Origin: JBAZUK01 sp041661445
GTDB taxonomy: Bacteria > Chlamydiota > Chlamydiia > Chlamydiales > SM23-39
Assembly (NCBI GenBank): GCA_041661445.1
Contig: JBAZUK010000004.1
Coordinates: 94,447-158,446, forward strand
DNA length: 64,000 bases
Direction: 5' to 3'
This document shows positions 1-8,702 of the stretch, piece by piece. The stretch's first letter is position 1, and each line of letters starts with the position of its first letter. Made by a program: the position numbers and the translations under genes. The notes below the pieces were generated by a model. It was not told the origin of the DNA. It saw only the letters and a program-made list of their open reading frames with translations, and made no database searches.

Positions 1-1
1 C

Positions 2-466
2 CTTAATCCAAACGCTCTTTTTCTAAAAAAAAGACTGTTTGACCAAGCGTTAACTATTGTTAAGAATAATAATAGCATATTTCCAATAGATCTAAATAAA
101 AAGATAGCTTATATCTCATCAAAAAAAGATCTTGCAGATGATTTGATCGCACAGGATTTCTTAAGCGATTTCAAGTCTTATACAATTGATAGCGTCAACT
201 TTAATTTTCCATCTTACGATTATGTTATTATAGGAATATATGAATCAGATCTATCTGAGGATTTGATAAACAGGATTAATAAACTTAAAGCAAAAAATAT
301 TTCAATATTTTTCTTTGGATCAGTTTATAAGATGATACAATTTTTAAATTTTGAAAATATTATCTTAGCATATGAAGAAGATGATTATGCTATTGAATCT
401 GCGATAGATTTTATAAGAAATAGAATTAAGGCAAACGGTATTTTGCCGATACACATATGCGATTAA
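2..466 (+). CDS. C-terminal part of a GH3 beta-N-acetylhexosaminidase (NagZ-like), 5' end outside window
   Basis: The reading frame is open from base 2, so the window begins inside the gene and only about 154 codons remain. The visible part resembles the C-terminal alpha/beta domain of glycoside hydrolase family 3. A helix ending in QALTIVKNNNSIFPI matches the usual 'alTLlKN...lPl' segment, and the end IRNRIKANGILPIHI matches the closing 'GkinPsGkLPvtl' motif. Family knowledge: NagZ-type GH3 enzymes release GlcNAc from recycled peptidoglycan fragments, which would suit the wall genes elsewhere in this window. The catalytic N-terminal barrel cannot be seen, so substrate is inferred. An ATP-independent GH3 beta-glucosidase is the alternative. 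Confidence 0.6.
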   Translation, partial: LNPNALFLKKRLFDQALTIVKNNNSIFPIDLNKKIAYISSKKDLADDLIAQDFLSDFKSYTIDSVNFNFPSYDYVIIGIYESDLSEDLINRINKLKAKNISIFFFGSVYKMIQFLNFENIILAYEEDDYAIESAIDFIRNRIKANGILPIHICD

Positions 467-621
467 AAATTTAAGATTTTTTTGATTTTTTTTTAAAAAA
501 TTACCCAGTTGATTCAAAAAACATTGAAATAGTTCTTTCGATAAATGACAAAAGTAAAATTTTTGATGAAAATCATTCAATATCATTGATAAAATGTATA
601 TGACACTTTGGTGTATAATTT

Positions 622-2937
622 TCATAAATCAAAAAATTTAACAACTCTCACTTTTATAAAATCCAAAACTACAAAATATAAAGCGGTAGATAAAAGCAAT
701 GTTAATATTAGATACACACTGATCGACGCCATTAACAATCCATTTATTGCCATGAGTGTTACAATTATAATATCAAATAGGGATGAGGCTATCAGCCAAG
801 TGCTTGGCATTGAATGCCAAAAATGTTTACGTTCCCGTACAAGATAAACAGTTGCCTGACCAATAAAAACCAGGGTTAAAAAAATTAATGTTTGTATTTC
901 TGGTATGGAGAGATGAAGAAATTTGATTCCCGTAAAAAGGATACAGAAGGTATATCCTAAAATAAAAATAGAGAAAAAGCCTCCGATCAAAGTGAGTTTT
1001 CTGATGTCCCATATGTCAGGTTTCTGAGAGAAAGAAACCTTATCGGTGGAGATGGACATGGTTACAAAATCATTGGTAAACAATAGCAAAACGATTAAAA
1101 GCTGAGAAATAATAAAATTATTTGTAAAAATCAAACCAAGACCTAATAAAACTGAAATTACCAAAGTTTTGATGATTTTATTTAATGTATAGGTCAGCAT
1201 GCGCTGATAAATCTGTCTGCTGGTTTTTATGGCTTTAAGTATGTCAGGAAGTCCGGGATTGGTTAAAACCAGACTTGCTGCAGCTTTAGCAACATCGGTT
1301 GCATTGCTCACAGCTATGCCGACTTCAGCTTTTTTTAGTGCTGGGGCATCATTAACGCCATCTCCGGTCATGCCGGATATATTCCCCATATTTTGTAAAA
1401 TTTCTATAATATGAAATTTATCTTCCGGAAAAACTTTGGCGATAATATCAGCTTTATCAATTTTTTCTTTTGATTGATAAATATCATCTCTGGAAATTGA
1501 TCGAGATCCGATTCCCACTTTACCTGCGATATATTCGGCTGTTGTCTGATCATCTCCTGTTATCATCATGACTCTAACGCCCAGATCCTGGATTTCTTCT
1601 ATTGTTTTTTTTGATGATTCTCGGGGAGGATCCTGCATGGCTATCAGGCCTACTAGATTGAAATCGTTTTCAGTTCCCAAGATTGTAGCAAGTATGCGAG
1701 CACCATTGAAAGAAGATAGTTTTTCAATATCTTTTGATAAATCGTATTTTTCATTGACCATTTTTATAAGTTCAGAGGAAGCTCCTTTGAGAATATGTAA
1801 TTTTTTGCCGTCAAAATCGATAATGGCCTCAGAACATTTCCGGCTAGGATCAAAAGGAATAAACTGAATTTTTCTTGCCGAAGAGAATCTTGAATTACGT
1901 GATTCCGAAGCTGCTATTATAGCTAGATCTATTGGATCCTGTGTTGCTTCTTCGGAAGCTAGAGACGCTAATACTATTAGGTCATCTTCGCTGTAAGAAG
2001 AATATGGATGTAAGGTAGAGACTTTAAGAGAATTTTGCGTTATTGTACCTGTTTTGTCTATACATAAAATATTCATGCCGGCAGCTTCTTCTATTGCAGA
2101 TAAACGAGTGACAAGAACACCTTCTTTAGCAAGATCAATGGATCCTAAAGCTGTTGATAGCGCATATGTGGCAGGCAAGGCTACAGGAACGGAAGCGACT
2201 AGAAGCAGCAGGGAAAAGGGGATCATCTCAGTAATAGGCAATCTATGGTATTGAGAATAAATAAATACTAAAATAATCAAAGCTAAATCAAAAATGACAA
2301 GGTATTTAACTATAGAAAATATTGTTCTTTCAAGATGTGATGGAGTTTTTGAAAGTCGCATTATCTCAGCAGTTTTGCCGAGAAAGGTATTTTTTCCGGT
2401 TGCTGTTACTTTTGCATAAGCTTGCCCATGCTTGACAATAGATCCTGCATAAAGGATATCATTAGAAGAAGGTTCAACAGGCAGAGATTCTCCTGTAATG
2501 GTAGATTGATCTATTAGAACCTGACCTTGCAATAGTTTTGCATCTGCAGGAACTATATCACCCATTCGAATAAGAATAATATCATCTACAGCTAGTTCCA
2601 GAGACGATATCGTTTTCCATTTTTTATCTCGAAAAACTCTTGCCTGTATGCTTAATCTCTTTTTCAATAAAAGTAGGGCTTTTCTCGTCTTATCTTCTTG
2701 AAAAAAGCTGATTAACGCATTAAATAAGATGAGTATTCCAATGATCCAGGCCTCTGTAAATTTTCCTAGAACGATTTCTAATAAAATAATAATTTCAAGC
2801 ATCCAGGGAAGCGGTGACCAGAATTTACGTAAAAAAACAGTTATTGGATTATATTTTTCTTCGGGAAGGGTATTTAATCCATATTTTAACAAGCGCTCTT
2901 GAGCTTCTTTAGTAGTTAATCCATTTAATTCGATCAT
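622..2937 (-). CDS. P3A-type plasma-membrane proton-translocating ATPase
   Basis: 771 residues with the full P-type ATPase set: TGES actuator loop near residue 148, PVALPAT in the fourth membrane helix near 251, the phosphorylated aspartate D294 in DKTGT, then KGAS, MITGDD and TGDGVNDAPALKKA hinge motifs. The PVALPA helix without heavy-metal CPC or N-terminal metal-binding domain, and the short N-terminus, place it with the P3A H+-ATPases of fungi, plants and some prokaryotes rather than with Cu/Zn/Cd exporters. It should pump protons outward at the inner membrane at the cost of ATP. It lies alone, downstream of an intergenic promoter, on the same strand as the YopT-like gene. Subfamily is by motif only; a Ca2+ or Mg2+ P-type pump is less likely. 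Confidence 0.85.
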   Translation of the reverse strand: MIELNGLTTKEAQERLLKYGLNTLPEEKYNPITVFLRKFWSPLPWMLEIIILLEIVLGKFTEAWIIGILILFNALISFFQEDKTRKALLLLKKRLSIQARVFRDKKWKTISSLELAVDDIILIRMGDIVPADAKLLQGQVLIDQSTITGESLPVEPSSNDILYAGSIVKHGQAYAKVTATGKNTFLGKTAEIMRLSKTPSHLERTIFSIVKYLVIFDLALIILVFIYSQYHRLPITEMIPFSLLLLVASVPVALPATYALSTALGSIDLAKEGVLVTRLSAIEEAAGMNILCIDKTGTITQNSLKVSTLHPYSSYSEDDLIVLASLASEEATQDPIDLAIIAASESRNSRFSSARKIQFIPFDPSRKCSEAIIDFDGKKLHILKGASSELIKMVNEKYDLSKDIEKLSSFNGARILATILGTENDFNLVGLIAMQDPPRESSKKTIEEIQDLGVRVMMITGDDQTTAEYIAGKVGIGSRSISRDDIYQSKEKIDKADIIAKVFPEDKFHIIEILQNMGNISGMTGDGVNDAPALKKAEVGIAVSNATDVAKAAASLVLTNPGLPDILKAIKTSRQIYQRMLTYTLNKIIKTLVISVLLGLGLIFTNNFIISQLLIVLLLFTNDFVTMSISTDKVSFSQKPDIWDIRKLTLIGGFFSIFILGYTFCILFTGIKFLHLSIPEIQTLIFLTLVFIGQATVYLVRERKHFWHSMPSTWLIASSLFDIIIVTLMAINGLLMASISVYLILTLLLSTALYFVVLDFIKVRVVKFFDL

Positions 2938-2961
2938 TTATTTCCAATCTTATTTAACGTC

Positions 2962-2991
2962 ATATTAAGCATTTTTTTGTTTTTCAATCAA
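2962..2991 (-). promoter_or_regulatory. Putative sigma-70-type promoter of the P-type ATPase gene
   Basis: On the minus strand TTGATT (2986-2991), an 18-base spacer, and TAATAT (2962-2967) lie 25 bases before the ATG at 2937. Sequence match only. Confidence 0.4.
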
Positions 2992-3120
2992 TCTTTGCCT
3001 ATGAATAGAATAATTCTTTAAAAAATTTGAGAGGTCATATCTAGAGAGAAAGAAAAAGGAAATATTAGTTGTTTTTTGGAAAAAACTTATGAAGTATATG
3101 TTATTATCAAAATAGAAATG

Positions 3121-3141
3121 AAGATTTGATTTTTGTAAAAG
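3121..3141. repeat. Left copy of 21-bp direct repeat flanking the YopT-like gene
   Basis: Matches 4677-4697 in 20 of 21 positions (core GATTTG then TTTTTGTAAAAG; the mismatch is A/C at the ninth base). Both copies are in the same orientation and enclose exactly the gene at 3233-4507. This may be an insertion footprint or chance in AT-rich DNA. Confidence 0.5.
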
Positions 3142-3232
3142 GAAAGATCATGTGGAATTTCTATTTAATAGATTTGTTTAGCAAATATGATATGTAATAT
3201 CCCTTTTAAATTATTCAAATTCAACTAAAAGT

Positions 3233-4507
3233 TTAACCTCGAAAGAATATTTTTTTTGCCATATTCAGATATGTGTTAATAAATGATCCTTTAGGAGTGT
3301 CATTTATTAACGATGATTTATAGATCTGCAGATGTGAGTATGGTGAGTATTGTGAATATCGTGAGTATCTTTCTTTATAAAAAAAGCTTTCGAAATCATT
3401 AGTATTTTCAAACTTTAAAATACCAATATTTGGATCAAAAAAATATATTTTTTCTCCTTCTTTAATTAAACTAACTGCATGACTACTTTTCCCTGTGAGG
3501 GATATTAGATATGTTCCATCAGATAAAGAGTTAAAGGCAGATTCCAAAACTGCTGGTTCAAGATCAAACTCAGAAACTAATAAATTTTTAATAACAATTC
3601 CAGCATATTTTCCTAATTCTTTCTCAAGCCTGCCCATCTCTTGATCAAAAAAATCCATTGTACTAAGTAATCTGGATGTTATATCTGATTCTTCATTTTT
3701 TTGATGTTCTAACGTTACGATATCCTCAACAATATCTGTAGCTTTTGACTTAAGCTTCTTCTCATTAGAAGAAAACAAAAAATGATCTTGCATTATTTGC
3801 AAAAGCAATGATTGTCTGTTTGCCCCACTCTCAAATATTTTACCGATAGCTTTAAGTTGCCTGTCTCTATTAGTAGACATTCCTTGAGTTTTCAAAAACA
3901 AATACAAAAACCAGGAGCTCATTCCATAACATACACCAATATCATTAGAAAAATTTATCTGTTTTAATTCTGTTAAATCAAAAAGTTTACAAAATCTATT
4001 ACCTAACGATTCTCCTAACTCTTTTTTTATGTCTCTAATAAATTTATTAACAATTTTTATCGCTTCAAAAGTATCAGTTTTACTTGAAATTTTGGGATGA
4101 ACATCCTCCCATTTAAAAGGTAGTTGTAAATAAAAATCAGATGTACTTAAATCAGCTACATTTTTTGAAGAACTTATCAGCTTATTTTTATACATGGAAA
4201 TTATACAGGAATGAAACATACTATAAAGTAAATGATCTACTATTAATCTACATCTGGTAGATAAGCTAGAAAAAAATAAGACTTTCGACGCAACATAAAA
4301 AGAAATGATTCCAATGATCTCAAAAGGTGCTTTTATGAAATCAATAATTTTCATTGTAGTGGAAGAAACTTCAAAAATTGGAAAGTTGCCATTTAAATAA
4401 TCATTTTTAATTGTCTCTATTTGACTTTTTCCTGAAAAAAAATCATTAAATCTATTTTCATCCTGCAAGACCGAATAGGAAAAATTTTGATTATTTATAA
4501 CTGTCAT
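3233..4507 (-). CDS. YopT-family (peptidase C58-like) cysteine protease, candidate secreted effector
   Basis: 424 residues with the three catalytic blocks of the C58 papain-like family in order: Cys193 in GVCYGMSSWFLY, His343 in SLTGKSSHAVSLI, and Asp358 in YFFDPNIGILKF. The 15-residue His-to-Asp spacing and the 'FDPN.G' signature fit YopT/AvrPphB. YopT cleaves prenylated Rho GTPases; the substrate here is unknown. Residues 62-80 form a hydrophobic stretch, and a second weaker one covers 90-105, suggesting membrane association. Near the C-terminus (380-391) a short YS repeat (YSRYSQYSPYS) is encoded by tandem 9-base units. No Sec signal peptide is evident. The gene stands alone between dnaK and the H+-ATPase, flanked by a near-perfect 21-bp direct repeat, consistent with acquisition. 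Confidence 0.75.
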   Translation of the reverse strand: MTVINNQNFSYSVLQDENRFNDFFSGKSQIETIKNDYLNGNFPIFEVSSTTMKIIDFIKAPFEIIGIISFYVASKVLFFSSLSTRCRLIVDHLLYSMFHSCIISMYKNKLISSSKNVADLSTSDFYLQLPFKWEDVHPKISSKTDTFEAIKIVNKFIRDIKKELGESLGNRFCKLFDLTELKQINFSNDIGVCYGMSSWFLYLFLKTQGMSTNRDRQLKAIGKIFESGANRQSLLLQIMQDHFLFSSNEKKLKSKATDIVEDIVTLEHQKNEESDITSRLLSTMDFFDQEMGRLEKELGKYAGIVIKNLLVSEFDLEPAVLESAFNSLSDGTYLISLTGKSSHAVSLIKEGEKIYFFDPNIGILKFENTNDFESFFYKERYSRYSQYSPYSHLQIYKSSLINDTPKGSFINTYLNMAKKIFFRG

Positions 4508-4676
4508 ATTGAATTTACTTAACCTAAATTTAATTTTAAAATTGTCGCATAATTATTAGTTGGAAGCAATTTTTAAATTAATTATTATTAAGAATAAGTT
4601 ATTGTAGTTACATATAATAAAAATGATAAAAAATAGATTTGTTTTTAATGTTTTAATGCGCTTAATGCCTAAAATA

Positions 4677-4697
4677 AAGATTTGCTTTTTGTAAAAG
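4677..4697. repeat. Right copy of 21-bp direct repeat flanking the YopT-like gene
   Basis: Same-orientation partner of 3121-3141 (20/21 identity). It lies immediately past the dnaK terminator hairpin. Confidence 0.5.
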
Positions 4698-4699
4698 AT

Positions 4700-4728
4700 A
4701 AGAAGATGGCATTTTCTGCCATCTTCTT
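4700..4728 (-). terminator. Terminator hairpin after dnaK
   Basis: A perfect 12-bp stem (AAGAAGATGGCA at 4700-4711 against TGCCATCTTCTT at 4717-4728) with a 5-base loop, 12 bases after the dnaK stop. In the dnaK sense it is followed by a short T-rich run (ATCTTTTAC), so termination strength is moderate. Confidence 0.75.
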
Positions 4729-4739
4729 AATTGATTGTT

Positions 4740-6650
4740 CTATTTGTTTTTATCATCATCTACAATTTCAACATCCGCTTCTTCGATGTCTTCTTTTTTA
4801 GATTGCTGATCAGACTTTTCTTGAGGATTGCCTGGATTAGCCTGCTGGGCCTTTTGAAGTTCCTCACCAATTTTTTGCATATGAGTATGAAGTTCTGATA
4901 TAGCAGACTTGATTGAGTTTGTATCAGATCCTTTAAGGGCATCTTTTACTTTATCAATTTTGGATTGAATGTCTTTAACAATATCAGAAGGAAGCTTGTC
5001 TTTGTAGTCCGACAAAGCTTTTTCTGCTCTAAAAACTGTAGCGTCAGCTTCATTTCTTACATCGATCTGCTCTTTTTTCTTCAAGTCTTCTTCTTTGTGC
5101 TTTTCAGCTTCTTGTACTTTTGCTTTGATTTCGCTTTCTGACAAGCCTGATTTTGCTTCGATTTTTATTTTCTGCTCTTTTCCTGTTTGCTTGTCTTTGG
5201 CTGAAACGTGCAATATGCCATCCGCATCTAGATCAAAGCATACTTCAATCTGAGGCATTCCTCTTGGAGCAGGCGGAATGTCTGATAAATCGAATCTTCC
5301 GATTTCTTTATTGTCGCCGGCCATAGGTCTTTCTCCTTGAAGGACAACAATAGTTACAGCAGGCTGATTATCGGCCGCTGTTGAGAAAACTTGCTTTTTC
5401 TGAGTTGGGATAGTGGTATTTCTTTCAATAAGAGGAGTCATTACTCCGCCTAATGTTTCAATACCTAAAGTTAAAGGAACTACGTCAAGAAGAAGAACGT
5501 CTTTTACTTCTCCGCATAAGATTCCGCCCTGGATGGCAGCGCCTACGGCAACAGCTTCATCAGGGTTAACGCTTCTATTAGGTTCCTGATTAAAGATTTC
5601 TTTAACTTTTTCTTGAACAGCAGGCATTCTTGTCATACCGCCGACTAATATTACTGTAGTAATATCAGAAGCTTTCAATTTAGCATCTTTAAGGGCTTTT
5701 TCACATGGAGTCTTTGATCTTTCAATTAAATCATGACATAGATTTTCAAGTTTTGCTCTTGTTAATGTTAATGAAAGGTGTTTAGGTCCTGATGCATCCA
5801 TTGTAATAAACGGTTGGTTGATATCGGTTGATTGTGTTCCGGAAAGTTCGATTTTTGCTTTTTCTGCAGCATCTTTCAATCTTTGAAGGGCCATTTTGTC
5901 TTTTGAAAGATCAATGCCGTTTTCTCTTTTGAACTCATCTAGCATCCAGTTGATAATTCTAGAATCGAAATCATCTCCGCCGAGGTGAGTATCTCCGTTT
6001 GTTGCTAAAACTTCAAAAACACCGTCGCCGATTTCCATGATGGAGATATCAAATGTTCCTCCGCCTAGGTCATACACCGCAATTTTTTGCTCATGGCTTT
6101 TTTCAAGACCATAAGCTAAAGCTGCAGCTGTAGGTTCTGGAATGATCCTTTTTACATCTAATCCGGCAATTCTTCCGGCATCTTTTGTTGATTGTCTTTG
6201 AGAATCGTTGAAATAAGCCGGAACCGTAATAACAGCTTCAGTAATTTTTTCTCCTAAATAATTTTCGGCTGTTTCTTTCATTTTTATTAGAACTTGAGCA
6301 GCAGCTTCTTCCGGAGTAACATTTTTGCCGTCGATTTCAAATACTGCGTTACCATTAGAGTCCTTGGTAACTTTATATGGAACTGTTTTAATTTCATCTA
6401 AAACTTCTTCATATTTTCTTCCGATGAAACGTTTTGTTGAAAACAATGTTTTTTCAGGGTTTGTTATTGATTGTCTTTTTGCAGGAATTCCAACAAGTCT
6501 TTCGTTTCCTTTGAATGATATTATTGATGGTGTTGTTCTTGTTCCTTCTACGTTTGCAATAACTTTTCCTGTTTTTCCTTCCATTATTGCAACACATGAG
6601 TTTGTTGTACCAAGGTCTATACCTATTATTTTTCTACTTTTTTTATTCAT
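4740..6650 (-). CDS. dnaK: Molecular chaperone DnaK (Hsp70)
   Basis: 636 residues, normal length. The N-terminal ATPase domain begins with [13 protein letters not shown]. It contains the phosphate-2 segment GGGTFDISI and the [11 protein letters not shown] adenosine-site loop, followed by the linker [14 protein letters not shown] and the peptide-binding and lid domains. It ends in an acidic tail ([10 protein letters not shown]). DnaK binds exposed hydrophobic peptides in the cytosol with GrpE as nucleotide exchange factor. It is the last gene of hrcA-grpE-dnaK, 29 bases behind grpE, and is followed by a strong hairpin. dnaJ is not in the window. Confidence 0.99.
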   Translation of the reverse strand: MNKKSRKIIGIDLGTTNSCVAIMEGKTGKVIANVEGTRTTPSIISFKGNERLVGIPAKRQSITNPEKTLFSTKRFIGRKYEEVLDEIKTVPYKVTKDSNGNAVFEIDGKNVTPEEAAAQVLIKMKETAENYLGEKITEAVITVPAYFNDSQRQSTKDAGRIAGLDVKRIIPEPTAAALAYGLEKSHEQKIAVYDLGGGTFDISIMEIGDGVFEVLATNGDTHLGGDDFDSRIINWMLDEFKRENGIDLSKDKMALQRLKDAAEKAKIELSGTQSTDINQPFITMDASGPKHLSLTLTRAKLENLCHDLIERSKTPCEKALKDAKLKASDITTVILVGGMTRMPAVQEKVKEIFNQEPNRSVNPDEAVAVGAAIQGGILCGEVKDVLLLDVVPLTLGIETLGGVMTPLIERNTTIPTQKKQVFSTAADNQPAVTIVVLQGERPMAGDNKEIGRFDLSDIPPAPRGMPQIEVCFDLDADGILHVSAKDKQTGKEQKIKIEAKSGLSESEIKAKVQEAEKHKEEDLKKKEQIDVRNEADATVFRAEKALSDYKDKLPSDIVKDIQSKIDKVKDALKGSDTNSIKSAISELHTHMQKIGEELQKAQQANPGNPQEKSDQQSKKEDIEEADVEIVDDDKNK

Positions 6651-6679
6651 AATTACCTCATATTTTATTTGTTAATTTT

Positions 6680-7318
6680 TTAATCGCAGCTAGATGATCC
6701 ATCAGATGAATTTTCTTTTCCTGTTGTTTCATCCACATCTTGTAAATCCTGTTTGTCGTTTATTGGCTGCTCATTATTTTTTTGTTCTATAATTTTTTTT
6801 GTAACTTTAACTTTTGCCGGACGGATTATTCTGCTTGCGCTTTTATAGCCTTTTGCAAATTCTTCAATTATAGTGCCGTCAGGATGATCATTAGTTTCTA
6901 TTATTTCCATAGCTTCATGATAATGGGGATCAAATGAATTGCCGATAGAATGGAATGCTACCACGCCGTGATTCAGAAGGATCTCTTTCATTTGTGATAA
7001 GATCATCTGAAACCCAAAAGACCAGTTTTTTACTTCTTCAGAAGATTCCTTAGCAAAATTTAATGCATTTTCGAAGTTATCAATCAAAGAAAGGAATTCG
7101 GAAATTGTGCTTTCTACTGCATAAGATATTGCTTCTGTTTTTTCTTTCTGCATTCTTTTTCTAAAATTATCAAGTTCAGCAATCGAACGAAGATATTTGT
7201 TCTGTGTTTCTTTTACTTCCTCTTCCAATTTCACTTTTTCAGCCTGGATCTTGGCAATTTCTTCTTCATGAAGATTGGTTTGTTCCGGATTTTTTTCTTT
7301 CTTATCTTTTTGTGACAT
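6680..7318 (-). CDS. grpE: Nucleotide exchange factor GrpE
   Basis: 212 residues. A long charged N-terminal coiled coil (about 12-75) leads into the conserved SIAELDNFRKRMQKEK segment and the beta-wing domain. That domain contains NHGVVAFHSIGNSFDPHYHEAM and the closing GYKSASRIIRPAKVKV. It releases ADP from DnaK and acts as a thermosensor in many bacteria. The gene lies between hrcA and dnaK with short spacers, so co-transcription is expected. The C-terminal tail after about residue 175 is extended and polar, as often seen. Confidence 0.97.
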   Translation of the reverse strand: MSQKDKKEKNPEQTNLHEEEIAKIQAEKVKLEEEVKETQNKYLRSIAELDNFRKRMQKEKTEAISYAVESTISEFLSLIDNFENALNFAKESSEEVKNWSFGFQMILSQMKEILLNHGVVAFHSIGNSFDPHYHEAMEIIETNDHPDGTIIEEFAKGYKSASRIIRPAKVKVTKKIIEQKNNEQPINDKQDLQDVDETTGKENSSDGSSSCD

Positions 7319-7332
7319 TTTAATTTTTTCTC

Positions 7333-8472
7333 CTATCTGCTTTTATCCTCAAGAAGGATTGAATTTTCTGATACTTTTTTTAAATCAGGTGTTTTTCTAA
7401 AGGTGATTTTATGTTTATAAACATTTTTGGTTAAATTGTCTGAGAGCAATTTGCTAAATGATTCTAATAATGAAAATATATCTTTATAATAAGTCCTAAG
7501 AGGACAAATAAGACCGATCGAGCCTACTACAGTGTTTGAAATGTAATAAGGTATGCCTATAATTGCAATGTTTTCAATTTTGAACCCGTAGTTCTGCAGA
7601 TCGTCAGCTATGAAATAACAAATACCTTTTTTTTCTTGCACTGCCTTCATTATTCTTTGTATATCGAAATTGTTCTCAAATATAGAAAGAGCTTCGGCAA
7701 GAATTAAAGGATCTTTAAATTCCGGATAAGATAAAAGCTTGGAAAGTCCTGTTTTATAGATATCTTCGAAGCTGTAGTTTGTGCAGTCTACAATATATCT
7801 TACCATCGTCTCATTATAAAGATGCTGGGCAAGTTTTATTATTAACGGATCATCTGAAAGAGGCTTTTGTTTTTTATTCATTCTCCATAAAAAGAAATCT
7901 TCAATAAACTTTAATATGTCATCATTTATTTCCAGACTTGAATATAAAATTTCAGTCTTGATAAGGCCGAAGTCAGTTATAATTACACATAATATTTTAT
8001 TTTTATCTAAAGTTATCAGTTTGATGTTATTTACAAAATCTTGATCAAATCTAGGGGTAGAGCCGAAAACACTTAAATTTGACATTTCAGACAAGAGTTC
8101 TAAAGAATTATTCAGATAGTCAGATATTTTCTTGCTTTTACTCATTAATTCTTTCTGAAGTATTTTTTCTTCTTTTTTGTGGGATTCAAAGGTTTCAAGA
8201 CAGTGTTTTGCATAAACTTTAAATGCTTTGGCTGTTGGAATTCTTCCGCCGGATGAATGCTGTTGGGTTAAAAGTCCTTTTTTTTCAAGATCTGCAAAAT
8301 AATTCCTTATAGTTGCCGAACTAATATCGCTAAACTCGTTTTCTTTTAACGAATTAGAGCCAATAGGAGAATTTGTCTTAATATAAAGCTCTACAAGACC
8401 TATAAGAATTGATTTCTCTTTGTCTTCTTTATTAAGCCTTTTCTTTACAAAAATCTTTTTCAAGGTTTGCAC
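7333..8472 (-). CDS. hrcA: Heat-inducible transcription repressor HrcA
   Basis: 379 residues. An N-terminal winged-helix region carries the family motif SSATIRNYFADLEKKGLLTQQHSSGGRIPT, followed by a GAF-like domain with IAIIGIPYYISNTVVGSIGLICPLRTYYKDI. HrcA represses chaperone operons by binding CIRCE operators. The start is GTG at 8472; no strong Shine-Dalgarno is visible. Upstream a TTGCTA / TAATAT pair with an 18-base spacer could be the operon promoter. Only a lone GTGCTAA half-site (8499-8505) resembling one CIRCE arm is present, not the full TTAGCACTC-N9-GAGTGCTAA. The chlamydial HrcA family commonly has a C-terminal extension, and the residues after about 350 here may represent one. 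Confidence 0.95.
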   Translation of the reverse strand: MQTLKKIFVKKRLNKEDKEKSILIGLVELYIKTNSPIGSNSLKENEFSDISSATIRNYFADLEKKGLLTQQHSSGGRIPTAKAFKVYAKHCLETFESHKKEEKILQKELMSKSKKISDYLNNSLELLSEMSNLSVFGSTPRFDQDFVNNIKLITLDKNKILCVIITDFGLIKTEILYSSLEINDDILKFIEDFFLWRMNKKQKPLSDDPLIIKLAQHLYNETMVRYIVDCTNYSFEDIYKTGLSKLLSYPEFKDPLILAEALSIFENNFDIQRIMKAVQEKKGICYFIADDLQNYGFKIENIAIIGIPYYISNTVVGSIGLICPLRTYYKDIFSLLESFSKLLSDNLTKNVYKHKITFRKTPDLKKVSENSILLEDKSR

Positions 8473-8664
8473 TCATTTTAATTAATATTGTTTTTATATT
8501 AGCACAATATATTATTTTTTAGCAATCAAAGCATTTGTTTGCTTGAAAGATTTCTTAAATTGCTTAAAACAAGTTATTTGAAAAAATTAAAATTTGCTGA
8601 ATTCCTGCTTTGTAAGCAATTATTTTAAATAAAAAAATGAAAGATAATAAATAATTATAGAGTT

Positions 8665-8670
8665 ATAATA
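8665..8670 (+). promoter_or_regulatory. Candidate -10 box of the OTU-like gene
   Basis: A consensus TATAAT lies 33 bases before the GTG start at 8703. No convincing -35 is seen at 16-18 bases upstream, so this is only a half-supported promoter. Confidence 0.3.
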
Positions 8671-8702
8671 GGTATGTAAAAGAAGCATTTTTAAGGATAG
8701 TT

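Larger units (their letters stand above)
2938..3232. other. Gene-free spacer between ATPase and YopT-like genes
   Basis: About 295 bases of AT-rich sequence. It carries the ATPase promoter, one copy of a 21-base repeat (3121-3141) and, on the plus strand, a 15-codon frame from ATG 3151 behind an AAAGGAAAG Shine-Dalgarno-like run. I do not regard that mini-frame as an established gene. Confidence 0.5.

Noticed and set aside
365..847. Small frames around 365-625 (minus) and 608-847 (plus)
   Set aside because: They are antisense to the GH3 end or the ATPase C-terminus and have no independent coding support.
3151..3198. A 15-codon plus-strand frame with an excellent Shine-Dalgarno between two minus-strand genes
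   Set aside because: Too short to judge by coding character, and the AAAGGAAAG lies partly in a repeated sequence; chance in AT-rich DNA is likely.
8461..8535. A CIRCE operator assembled from TTTGCACTC (8466-8474) and TTAGCAC (8499-8505)
   Set aside because: The arms are in the wrong order and orientation, and the spacer does not fit; only a half-site can be claimed.
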